This document shows, piece by piece, positions 35,661 through 43,490 of a DNA stretch of 64,000 nt (positions within the stretch are counted from its first letter, which is position 1; every line of letters starts with the position of its first letter). Position numbers and translations under genes: made by a program. The notes below the pieces were generated by a model, which was not told the origin of the DNA, did not search any database, and was given only the letters and a program-made list of their open reading frames with translations. The stretch is from JACKDW01 sp964621785 (GTDB lineage Bacteria; Myxococcota_A; Polyangia; Nannocystales; Nannocystaceae): NCBI GenBank assembly GCA_964621785.1, contig CAZUPD010000014.1:1-64000 (forward strand). The letters are read 5' to 3'.

Positions 35661-37208
35661 CTAGTCCTGCGGCCACGGCTCGGGTTTTGTTTGCCCGGGC
35701 GGTGGCTCCAAAGCCCCGTGGGCCACCAGGTTGCTGCGGAACATCTCGATGTAGCGCAAGTCATCTTCGATATCCGCATCCGGATGTTGCAGCAGCCATG
35801 CGCTGACATTGGACCCGAGGCCGTCGAGCACGTTGAGGGCACCGGTGAGATCACCCGAGGTCGCCCGCGCAGACGCGAGCTGAAACCCGACGAAGATATT
35901 GAGGGTGACAAACGACTTCTCGGCCGTGAGGTTGTCGAAAAAGGCATCTGGAGTGTCAAACCCGTGGGGCGAGCTGATCTCGACCTGTTGGTGCACGAGC
36001 TCGTCAGTCCCGGGCTTGCGGTATTCGAGTGTCAACGACCCGACCTCGAGCCCGTTGCCGGGAGCAGTCGCCGACTCGAGCAACTCGAGCACAATCCCGC
36101 CACCCCCGCCGCGACGGCCACCGGTTTGATCGCTGGCCGACGTGCGGTGGGCGATGTGGAGACTCGGGATGTAGATACTCCCCGAACCGCTGGAAAACTC
36201 GGCCTGTTTGGTCCCGTAGACCCCGCGCAGGGCGTAGTCGATCGAGGGCGAGATGTCGATTCGGACATCTTCGGCGAGCGGGACCAAAAATGCCTCGACC
36301 TCGTCGACAAACACTTCTTGTACCGCCATCGGATTTTCGAGGAAGTAAAAACTACCGCTGCCGATCTCGGACAGGTCGCGCATGAGTTCGACATCGAAGT
36401 CGGTACCCATGCCGATGGTTGTCAGCCCGATCCCTTCGCTGCTGTAGGCGGTCGCCAGCGACAAGAGTTTTTCGTCGGCTGTGATCCCGGTGGTCGCCAT
36501 CCCGTCGCTGAGCAAAATGACGCGGTTTTGCAGCCCCGGCTCCTGGTACAGCGCAACCTGCTCAAATGCTGTGCGCAGGCCGGCGTAGATGTTGGTGCTA
36601 CCTTTGGGTGTCAGCTGGTTGATCGCGATGCTGAGGTCGGGGTCGTTGTGGGCGGCCGCGTCGAGCATCACGGTGGCGTCGTTGGAGAAACCCACCAAGC
36701 TGACCTGATCACCAGGTTGAAGTGCGCTCAACATGTTGAGTAGACCGACGCGGGTATAGTCCATGTTGGGACCACTCATCGAACCGCTGGTATCGATCGC
36801 GATGGCCAGGTTGAGCGGCGGTCGCTCGAGTTCATCCGGGTCGATCGGTGTGTTCATCCCCAGCAGCACCGTGGTGCAGTTCGAGCCGTTGATCATATTG
36901 TCCATGCGCCCGAACAGTCCGTGCAGGCACACATCCTCGCCACAGTCGGCGGCGGGAAGCTCGAGCTTGTGTTCGTTGAAAAACCCGACGTCGTCGAGGG
37001 TGTTGGGATTGGGCAAGTCACCAGCTTCGAGAATCTGGCGAAACAGACCGAAGTCTTGGGCGCCGCCCTGGCCGAGTCCGGCACCTTCGCCGTACTCGTC
37101 ATTCCAATCCCCGGATCCGCCGGAATCTCCGCAACCGGGGGCGAGCGTCGAGGCAAGGCAAAGGGCGATGGCGGGCAGGGAAAGGGTTTTGAAGTTGAAG
37201 ATCGACAT
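35661..37208 (-). CDS. vWA-domain lipoprotein (YfbK-like)
   Basis: A 515-residue protein with start ATG 37208 and AGGAAC upstream. Signal peptide with lipobox LAPGC, then an acidic Gly-rich stretch. The region before the vWA domain has CGEDVCLHGLFGRMDN, and the domain itself has LAIAIDTSGSMSG (full MIDAS DxSxS), RVILLSDGMATTG and LTTIGMGTDFD. A C-terminal region (NLTAEKSFVTLNIFVGFQLA) resembles the tail of YfbK-type proteins. It sits 48 bases after the membrane protein gene, so the two are co-transcribed. Role unknown; vWA domains bind partners through a metal ion. Confidence 0.85.
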   Translation of the reverse strand: MSIFNFKTLSLPAIALCLASTLAPGCGDSGGSGDWNDEYGEGAGLGQGGAQDFGLFRQILEAGDLPNPNTLDDVGFFNEHKLELPAADCGEDVCLHGLFGRMDNMINGSNCTTVLLGMNTPIDPDELERPPLNLAIAIDTSGSMSGPNMDYTRVGLLNMLSALQPGDQVSLVGFSNDATVMLDAAAHNDPDLSIAINQLTPKGSTNIYAGLRTAFEQVALYQEPGLQNRVILLSDGMATTGITADEKLLSLATAYSSEGIGLTTIGMGTDFDVELMRDLSEIGSGSFYFLENPMAVQEVFVDEVEAFLVPLAEDVRIDISPSIDYALRGVYGTKQAEFSSGSGSIYIPSLHIAHRTSASDQTGGRRGGGGGIVLELLESATAPGNGLEVGSLTLEYRKPGTDELVHQQVEISSPHGFDTPDAFFDNLTAEKSFVTLNIFVGFQLASARATSGDLTGALNVLDGLGSNVSAWLLQHPDADIEDDLRYIEMFRSNLVAHGALEPPPGQTKPEPWPQD

Positions 37209-37256
37209 GGCAAAAGTTCCTGAAGAAAAGGTGTGGGTACACAAAAATTGTGGGTG

Positions 37257-38873
37257 CTAGTTGGCGAGGGGGCCGCGGATGACGGCTGCATACTCGATGT
37301 CCGTCGCGGGATAGCTCGGTCCCAGGTAGCAATCGCTGTGGGTGACGGCGAACTCCTCGGCGAAGGTGACAAACACGGTCGCGGTTTCACCCGCGGTCCC
37401 GGTCAACACGACCGCGCTACCGACGGGCGCATCGCTGGGGTCGCTGTCGGCGTATTGGGCAACAGGATTCACCCGCCGCGCCGCCGTCCCGCATTCGTTT
37501 TCGGGCACGAGCTCGCATCCAGGCGTCGCTACGCTGCTCACCTGCAATCCGTCGATGTCGTAATAGGGCGAGCCGGTGGCGACTTGCAGGCGGATCTCTC
37601 CACCCTCCTCGACCGGGATCCCCTGGCGACTTCTGAGATCGAGGGTCAGCGCGCGGAAGTTGCTCACATCGACGACGTCGCCGACTTCAAACGGAAACTC
37701 GATCTCGGGCAAGCACAGGTAAAACGGGTAGGGATCAGGCTCTTCCGACGCGGGGACGGTGGTCGTCAGGGCGTAGCAGCCGTCGATACCAGGCTCAATC
37801 GCCAGCAGTTCGCGGTCTCCGGTGGGATGCGGACTGTAGGCGAGGCGGTTGACCGGATCGATGCGTTCACATGTAGGAGCAACTTCTTCGCTGACGGGTT
37901 GAGGGTCGTAGACCATGCTCGGCGCGGCCCAAGGCATAAATGTCCCGCGCTCACCGACCGCTCCCAACTGGGCGCGAATCGCCCCGTTGTTGTACTCGTT
38001 GGAGCTCGTGATGTTGCCGGGGACTGTGCTCCAGGCAACATCGCCAGCCTGCCAGAACACGATTGCGGGATTCATCATGTCGCTCTCGAGCAGCACGGCT
38101 TGGCAGGCGGCGTCGGACGGGCCGTTGGGAGAGACTGCAGCGGTGGTACCCGGTGGCATGGTCCACGTGAAGGCCTCGCCGAAAACTTGTTCTTGTAGAT
38201 ACAAACCCGGGTTTTGCGACACGTTGAAACAGTCGATCTGGATTTCGGGACGCAGCGGACGCACCCGCAGGATCAGCTGTTGGTCTCCGCTCGTATTGTG
38301 CACATACACATCGGCTTGGATCGACTCGTAGTTCAGCTCGCCATCCCATCCGCCGTCGTCGGGTGGACTGGTAGCGATACAGGCGAACGTCCCCAGACCC
38401 ACAGCGGCCATGCGCGCGGCGGGAGCGAGCACCGAGGAGTCGTGCCACGCGCGGTACCCCCGACGCATGGCCGGAACCGTCAATGCCCAACACAGCGGCA
38501 TCAATGGCAATACAAGGAGGTCGGTGGGGTCGGTGGTGATCGACCAGGGCATGCCCACAAGTCCCATCGCACGCGACCACAGATCAGCAAGGCCGTGCGA
38601 GACATTGATCCCGGCAAATACGGCAGCGACCGCGGCGTGACAGGCCAGCAGGCCGCGCGTGGTTTTGGTCCGGGTCAGGGTCGCCAGCAGCGAGGGCGCG
38701 ACCAACATCCCGGCGACATCGCTCAGCTTGCCAGTCAGCGCCTCTGGCAACAGACCTGCGCCTTTGAGCACATGGTCGTTGAGGGCCATGAGCGACAGAG
38801 ACATCATCCAGGTCGGTGTCAACAGGGCATGGCTAGGCGTAAGCGGGGCGTTTTTAGGGGTTTTAGGGGACAT
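37257..38873 (-). CDS. Membrane protein with large extracytoplasmic beta-rich region
   Basis: About 538 residues from ATG 38873 (MSPKTPKN); longer starts at 38888 and 38921 exist. Residues about 20-175 hold four to five hydrophobic segments, including KLSDVAGMLVAPSLLATL, a motif I associate with small myxobacterial membrane proteins. The remainder is secreted-type, with DVYVHNTSGDQQLILRVRPL matching the domain of the lipoprotein at 35013. Several cysteines (ECGTAARR, CELVPENEC) suggest disulfides. First gene of a three-gene operon with the vWA lipoprotein. Two exact dispersed-motif words lie at 38194 and 38299. Confidence 0.7.
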   Translation of the reverse strand: MSPKTPKNAPLTPSHALLTPTWMMSLSLMALNDHVLKGAGLLPEALTGKLSDVAGMLVAPSLLATLTRTKTTRGLLACHAAVAAVFAGINVSHGLADLWSRAMGLVGMPWSITTDPTDLLVLPLMPLCWALTVPAMRRGYRAWHDSSVLAPAARMAAVGLGTFACIATSPPDDGGWDGELNYESIQADVYVHNTSGDQQLILRVRPLRPEIQIDCFNVSQNPGLYLQEQVFGEAFTWTMPPGTTAAVSPNGPSDAACQAVLLESDMMNPAIVFWQAGDVAWSTVPGNITSSNEYNNGAIRAQLGAVGERGTFMPWAAPSMVYDPQPVSEEVAPTCERIDPVNRLAYSPHPTGDRELLAIEPGIDGCYALTTTVPASEEPDPYPFYLCLPEIEFPFEVGDVVDVSNFRALTLDLRSRQGIPVEEGGEIRLQVATGSPYYDIDGLQVSSVATPGCELVPENECGTAARRVNPVAQYADSDPSDAPVGSAVVLTGTAGETATVFVTFAEEFAVTHSDCYLGPSYPATDIEYAAVIRGPLAN

Positions 38874-39124
38874 CTCGAAGCTCTCCATCCCGGTAGTCCC
38901 GACCCCTGGGATTTGGTTCAACGATTTCTTTTAAGATCGCGGCGTGGGGTGTTTGCGGCGCGAAAAGTTCCGGCCGCGACAGACGATGGATGTCGACGCC
39001 TGGGTGCTCGTGGCTCACGAAAAGATCGCCCAGGTCCGATTTTCCGAAATCGCGCGTCTAAAAGACCGGCCGGCTTGGCCGCGAAATTATTGTGGATACA
39101 TTTATTTGGTGGAGTAGGTCGGTG

Positions 39125-39502
39125 GTTCGTGTTTCGGCCGGGGAGCGCAGGCCTGCCGCGTGTCACCGGTTGTCAAAGGGTTCGCGGAGCGCACCGTACT
39201 CAGGTAGAACCTGATGCAGTCGGCGCGACCGCGAACTCGTTGATACTTTCGCTTCTGGCGTGGGGAGGTGGTTTGTGTTTGGGCGGGGGAGCACAAGCCT
39301 GCGCGCCTCGTCAGCCGTCAGGGTCTCGCGCAGGGCCAGAGCTTGGGTCAGACGCTCGACGTGTGGCCAGTGTTTGGTGGTTCGTGTTTGGCCGCTTCGT
39401 GTTTGGGTGGGGGGATCACCAGCCTGCGCGCCTCGTCGGCTGTCAGGGTCTCGCGCAGCGCCAGAGCTCGGGCCAGTCGTTCGACGCGTGGCCAGTGCTT
39501 GG
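39125..39502. repeat. Two to three tandem diverged copies of a peptidase gene's 3' segment
   Basis: Copy A (39399-39502, the real 3' end of the peptidase gene) and copy B (39275-39378, after its stop) are about 104 bases each and nearly 85-90% alike by eye, period about 124. A third, badly decayed copy (C) starts near 39125 with the same GTGTTT..G..GGGGAGC..AGGCCTGC opening. Copies B and C read the same protein segment (KHWPHVERLTQALALRETLT for B) in another frame, so they are not part of the product. The rest of 38874-39347 holds no gene I can support. Confidence 0.75.
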
Positions 39503-39875
39503 TGAGGAGCTCGCGGATCTCCCGATGAATGCGGCGCGACAGCGAAATCGTCGAATGTGGATCGGACCCGATGGCCCCGGGGACAGCCAGCTCGGCGAGC
39601 CACTGCTGGACCTGACGCAGATCCGTTGTCGCGTGCTCTGGAGCTGGTGCTCCGACAGCCTTCGACTCGGCCTCGTAGCCCGCGACCAAGATGCCGCACA
39701 GCGACCAGATTTCTGAGTCGCGCAGATGGGTGATGGGCAGGTGATGCACCCGGCCGCTGTAGTCACCATCTTCGCAAATACTGACCGAGGTCAGCGAGAG
39801 CGCCCGACAGGGGCGGAGCATGGCGACCACAAAGTGACCAGCCTCGTGGTAGGCCGTGCGCAGGCGCGGGTCCAT
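39348..39875 (-). CDS. Stand-alone FtsH-type (M41-like) metallopeptidase domain protein
   Basis: About 175 residues from ATG 39875. The start MDPRLRTAYHEAGHFVVAML aligns with the HEAGH zinc helix of FtsH-type peptidases (family motif AxHEAGHA). A second zinc ligand, expected much further along in FtsH, could lie in DLRQVQQW, but I cannot confirm it. There is no AAA module and no membrane segment, so this is a peptidase-only relative. The C-terminus (RLARALALRETLTADEARRL) is the segment duplicated downstream. It follows the sensor kinase gene by 71 bases on the same strand. Confidence 0.7.
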   Translation of the reverse strand: MDPRLRTAYHEAGHFVVAMLRPCRALSLTSVSICEDGDYSGRVHHLPITHLRDSEIWSLCGILVAGYEAESKAVGAPAPEHATTDLRQVQQWLAELAVPGAIGSDPHSTISLSRRIHREIRELLTKHWPRVERLARALALRETLTADEARRLVIPPPKHEAAKHEPPNTGHTSSV

Positions 39876-39946
39876 GTGCACATGATAGCAACTTCCACGC
39901 AAGATATTGAACATACATGCACTTATCCACGGGCGACACTCGCCGG

Positions 39947-41959
39947 TTATGTGCCGGTTTTTCGCGCGGACTTGCTGACGCCGGTCGGCTCGTAGTTCGC
40001 CGGCAATTCGATGCGAAACTGCGAACCTTTGCCGTACACGCTCTTGGCCGTGATGTCCCCGCCGAGCATGCGGCAAAACTTCCGCGTGATCGCCAATCCG
40101 AGGCCGGTGCCCCCGTACTTGCGGGTCGTCGACGCATCGGCCTGGACAAACGCCTCAAACAGCTTCTCGAGCTGCTCCGAGTTCATTCCAATCCCGGTGT
40201 CGCGGACCGTAAACGTCATCCACGGCTGACCATTGCGTTCGACCCGCTTGACGATCAGGGCGATGGTGCCGTTGCCCGTAAACTTCGATGCGTTGCTAAG
40301 GAGGTTGTACAGGCTTTGGCGCAGCTTGGTCGCGTCGGTGTACATCTCGCCGAGGTCGTCGCCGAGTTCGAGTTTCAGCGTGTTGGAATTGGTCGCAACG
40401 AGCGGGGCGACCACTGCACATACACTGTCGATCAGACGACGCAGGTCAAACATCTCGGGATCGACCTGCATTTTGCCGGCCTCGATTTTGGACAGGTCGA
40501 GGATTTCGTTGATCAGCCGCAGGAGGTGTTCGCCCGAACTGCGAATCTTGATGAGGTCGGTGTGAAAACTGTTGGCTTCAAACTCGTCGTCGTCGAGCAG
40601 TTCGACCATCAGGTTGCTGTAGCCGATGATCGCGTTGAGGGGGGTGCGCAGCTCGTGACTCATGTTGGCCAAGAACGTCGACTTAGCTCGGTTGGCGAGC
40701 ACGGCCTGTTCCTTGGCTTGGCGCAGGGCCGTCTCGCGCGAGCGCAGGACGATGTTGGCCTGGGCCAGGTTGAACGTCCGCTCCTCGACACGGGCATTGA
40801 GCTCGGCATTGAGGGTCGCCATCTCCTTGTTTGCACGGGCCGCCTCGTGGTGCGCTTGTTGTAGCTGCATCTCATTTTCGACCAGCGCAGTGATGTTGGT
40901 ACCCGAACCGCGGTAGCCCAAAAATTCGCCATCGGGACGAAACAGAGGTGCGCCGCTAAGTCGCCAGTACTGACCGCGGTCGTCCTGGACCCGGACGTGG
41001 CAGGTCACGTCACTAAATGCCGCCCGTTTGGCCATTCGCGTGTCGAGCTCGGCGATAAACTGACCTTCCGGATCGGCCAGGTCGCGCCAGCGTTGACCCA
41101 AAAGGTCCTGTTCTTTAAGACCGGCGGCGTTTGTGAAGCCGGCCGACACATAGGTGAATCGCAGTCCGGCATCCTGCTCCCAAAACCAGTCGTTGGAGAC
41201 TTCGGCGATGTTGCGAAAGCGTTCCTCCGAGCTGCGCAGCTCGGCCACCACGCGTCGCATCCCTACCAGAACCTGGCGGAGACGGCCTGTGCCGGCGCGC
41301 AGGAAAATCAACCACACGATCAGGACCGAGGCGAGTAACAGTGCGAGTAGGGAACGGTCGAGGGCGAGGGCACGGACCTGTTGGGTTTTGGCGTCGTCGG
41401 TGATCCGCTGCAGGGTTTGGTCGAGCGCGTCGAGCAGTTCCCCGCTGGCATCCCCGGTGACATAGGCGGCATTTTTAGACACCTGCGGGGCGTTGGCTCC
41501 CGGATGGGGTTCTTGTGTCACCGCCTCGGCGGCGGCCAAGTAGCGTTTGAGTTTGGGGTCGAGGAGGACAGGATCGTCGAAGTACAGCGGACGCAGGTGT
41601 GGTGCGAGGCCGTAGGGCAGACCGAGTTCGGGGTTGCCATAGACGATGCCGCGGTGGAGCATATCGAGGTCGTCGACAGCCGTGCGCAGGGCTTCTCCGT
41701 AGATTTCCTGCGAGTGGGCGTCGCGGGCCAAAAACAACTGGGCGGAGTAGTCCGCCACCTGCAAGACGAGCACGCGTTGACGTCCGACGACCGCAGCTTG
41801 GTTGGTGCTGGTGTAGTCGCGCTCGGCGAGGTAGCGGCGGGCAAAAAAGGCTCCGGCACACAGTGCGCCGATCAACAACAGGGTGATGAAGTGACGCAGT
41901 TGTAGGCCGCGGACCACAGCGTTGTGTTCCTCGACGAGTGACTGATGAACCTCGCTCAT
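39947..41959 (-). CDS. Membrane PAS-domain sensor histidine kinase
   Basis: About 670 residues from ATG 41959. It has a transmembrane helix near residue 25 (FITLLLIGALCAGAFFARR), a sensor region outside, a second helix (LLALLLASVLIVWLIFL) and then a PAS domain (RFRNIAEVSNDWFWEQDAGL). A coiled coil follows, then the HisKA box FLANMSHELRTPLNAIIGYS, and an HATPase domain with N box (NLLSNASKFT), G1 (DTGIGM), F (FEAFVQAD) and G2 (GTGLGLAITRKF). All residues needed for activity are present. No receiver is attached and no regulator gene is adjacent. Signal unknown. Confidence 0.9.
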   Translation of the reverse strand: MSEVHQSLVEEHNAVVRGLQLRHFITLLLIGALCAGAFFARRYLAERDYTSTNQAAVVGRQRVLVLQVADYSAQLFLARDAHSQEIYGEALRTAVDDLDMLHRGIVYGNPELGLPYGLAPHLRPLYFDDPVLLDPKLKRYLAAAEAVTQEPHPGANAPQVSKNAAYVTGDASGELLDALDQTLQRITDDAKTQQVRALALDRSLLALLLASVLIVWLIFLRAGTGRLRQVLVGMRRVVAELRSSEERFRNIAEVSNDWFWEQDAGLRFTYVSAGFTNAAGLKEQDLLGQRWRDLADPEGQFIAELDTRMAKRAAFSDVTCHVRVQDDRGQYWRLSGAPLFRPDGEFLGYRGSGTNITALVENEMQLQQAHHEAARANKEMATLNAELNARVEERTFNLAQANIVLRSRETALRQAKEQAVLANRAKSTFLANMSHELRTPLNAIIGYSNLMVELLDDDEFEANSFHTDLIKIRSSGEHLLRLINEILDLSKIEAGKMQVDPEMFDLRRLIDSVCAVVAPLVATNSNTLKLELGDDLGEMYTDATKLRQSLYNLLSNASKFTGNGTIALIVKRVERNGQPWMTFTVRDTGIGMNSEQLEKLFEAFVQADASTTRKYGGTGLGLAITRKFCRMLGGDITAKSVYGKGSQFRIELPANYEPTGVSKSARKTGT

Positions 41960-42395
41960 GCCAACCCGTACAGCGGGCAAGCCCATCAACCTGCCCTGAG
42001 AGACAACATATCACTGTGTCCGCTCACAACAGCGGCGCAGATCGTGCACTTTTCAAAAGTATTTCTAGACATGTTTCAAAGGACATGAATTTGCGAGGCG
42101 CGAAGCGATTGCCAGGTCCGGTCCGTGTGGTGCCCACGCGAGATCTCCGAGAAGTCGCGGATGCGAGCCCGTGCGGGTCAATGTAAAAACAGCGCGTTGG
42201 TACAGACGATGGATGGGCGTCCGGGACGGTTTCACGATCGCGACGACGAGGTGCGAAATTGCGGAAGAACACCAAAAGGACAAACGGTACGGCGTTCTCG
42301 AGCCGAGGCCTTGTCCCTTCCTTTAATTATCGTTGCGCCCGCGTTTTCGGGATTGTGCTCAGGCCCCTGGTGGATATGCTGCAGAAGCAAACACG
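41960..42395. other. Intergenic, divergent promoter region
   Basis: 436 bases between the sensor kinase gene and the NfeD-like gene. It has an A/T-rich patch with a palindromic ACTTTTCAAAAGT near 42037-42062. I see no gene with coding character. Promoters for both flanking genes are expected here. Confidence 0.55.
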
Positions 42396-43157
42396 ATGGA
42401 AGAATTTTTTTCTGCTGCTCTCGCCTTCCCCACGGTCCTCTACACAATTCTGCTCTCGGTGGTGTTCATCTATTGGGGATTTGTGATCGTCGGGGCGCTC
42501 GGTCTCGACGTATTGGATTTTGACATCGACGCCGACGGATTGATCGATGGGGCGGCTGAAGGTGCGGTCGAGGGGGCGGCCGAGGGGGTCGCCGAGGGGC
42601 TGGCCGAAGGAGCAGCTGAAGGAGCGGTCGAAGGGGCAGCTGAAGGAGCCGCAGAGGGGGGAGCCGAAGGGATCACCGGCGGTATCGGGTTTATGAACCT
42701 GCTCGGTATCGGCCGCGTGCCGGTGACGGTTGTCCTCAGTCTGCTGATCCTGTTCTCGTGGGCACTTTGTTATATCGGCATGTCGCTGAGCGTATCGCTC
42801 GGAATCGGTGACGGGGTTTTGGTGAGCTCGGGCATATTCGTCGCCTCGCTGTTTGTCTCGAGCATGATCACCTCGGTTGCGGTACGTCCATTGTTTCCCC
42901 TGTTCAAAGTGCACCTGGCGACGCAAAACCGAGATCTCGTGGGGAGGACCTGTGAAATCTCGACCGGTCGCGTCGACGGTCGCTTCGGCCAGGCGGTACT
43001 CAAAGGCGAAGATGGGGGCGAGTTGCTGATCCAGGTGCGGGCTGAGACCCCCAATGCTCTGCGCCGTGGCTCGCAGGCGGTGATCCTCGACTACTGCCGC
43101 GAGCGCGAGGAGTTTCAGGTCGAGGGCCTCGACAATCTGCTTCCGCCCGGAGCATAA
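42396..43157 (+). CDS. NfeD/YqiJ-like membrane protein with Ala-Glu-Gly repeats
   Basis: A 253-residue protein from ATG 42396 (MEEFFSAALAF). The first helix is at about 13-33. A stretch of about ten A-E-G-x-(V/A)-E-G units occupies about 48-90, unlike family members. Two more helices come next (PVTVVLSLLILFSWALCYIG, ILVASLFVSSMITSVA), then a C-terminal OB-like beta domain (NRDLVGRTCEISTGRVDGRF ... GSQAVILDYCRER) as in YqiJ/NfeD. These proteins work with flotillins at membrane microdomains. The flotillin gene follows 333 bases later. The repeated unit may be a flexible linker or an oligomerisation segment. Confidence 0.82.
   Translation: MEEFFSAALAFPTVLYTILLSVVFIYWGFVIVGALGLDVLDFDIDADGLIDGAAEGAVEGAAEGVAEGLAEGAAEGAVEGAAEGAAEGGAEGITGGIGFMNLLGIGRVPVTVVLSLLILFSWALCYIGMSLSVSLGIGDGVLVSSGIFVASLFVSSMITSVAVRPLFPLFKVHLATQNRDLVGRTCEISTGRVDGRFGQAVLKGEDGGELLIQVRAETPNALRRGSQAVILDYCREREEFQVEGLDNLLPPGA
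42541..42669 (+). repeat. In-gene GAAGGAGC-type tandem repeat
   Basis: About eleven imperfect units of roughly 12 bases, coding for A-E-G-x-(V/A)-E-G. Unit sequences differ mainly at third positions, so the array is old and kept at the protein level. Opposite-strand reading would give Pro-Ser-Ala repeats, which I judge to be a shadow. Confidence 0.8.
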
Positions 43158-43177
43158 ACACTCACTTGCTTATGCAA

Positions 43178-43205
43178 CGAGCCCGCCCGCGGGCTCGATT
43201 TGTTT
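43178..43205 (+). terminator. Intrinsic terminator after the NfeD-like gene
   Basis: CGAGCCCG (43178-43185) pairs with CGGGCTCG (43190-43197), loop CCCG, followed by ATTTGTTT. It lies 20 bases after the stop. The flotillin gene 300 bases downstream therefore probably has its own promoter, with some read-through possible. Confidence 0.75.
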
Positions 43206-43490
43206 AACACAGACGGCGATTGTGAGATCGTCCGGGGGCTCGTACATCGTTTCTCGGCGAACCCGCATGCGTGCCCCCCAATCATCGGCGGACCGAGACT
43301 GTGTCGCGTGAATGTGCACCGGGCGAGGTGCGATTGTTGCAACTACGAAGATATCGCCCGGCAGTCTCAAGCTCCACAGATCCGACCTGCGCGCGCGGTT
43401 TCTGGGTGATGTGCGGGGGCAAGAAAACCTGCTAGTGTTGCGCGCCAAGGGCCGGCCTGCGGCCCCATTCAACTCGAGGAGTCTCTATAG

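Noticed and set aside
42470..42676. Minus-strand Pro-Ser-Ala repeat protein
   Set aside because: Exact complement of the Ala-Glu-Gly repeat in the NfeD-like gene; no start signal.
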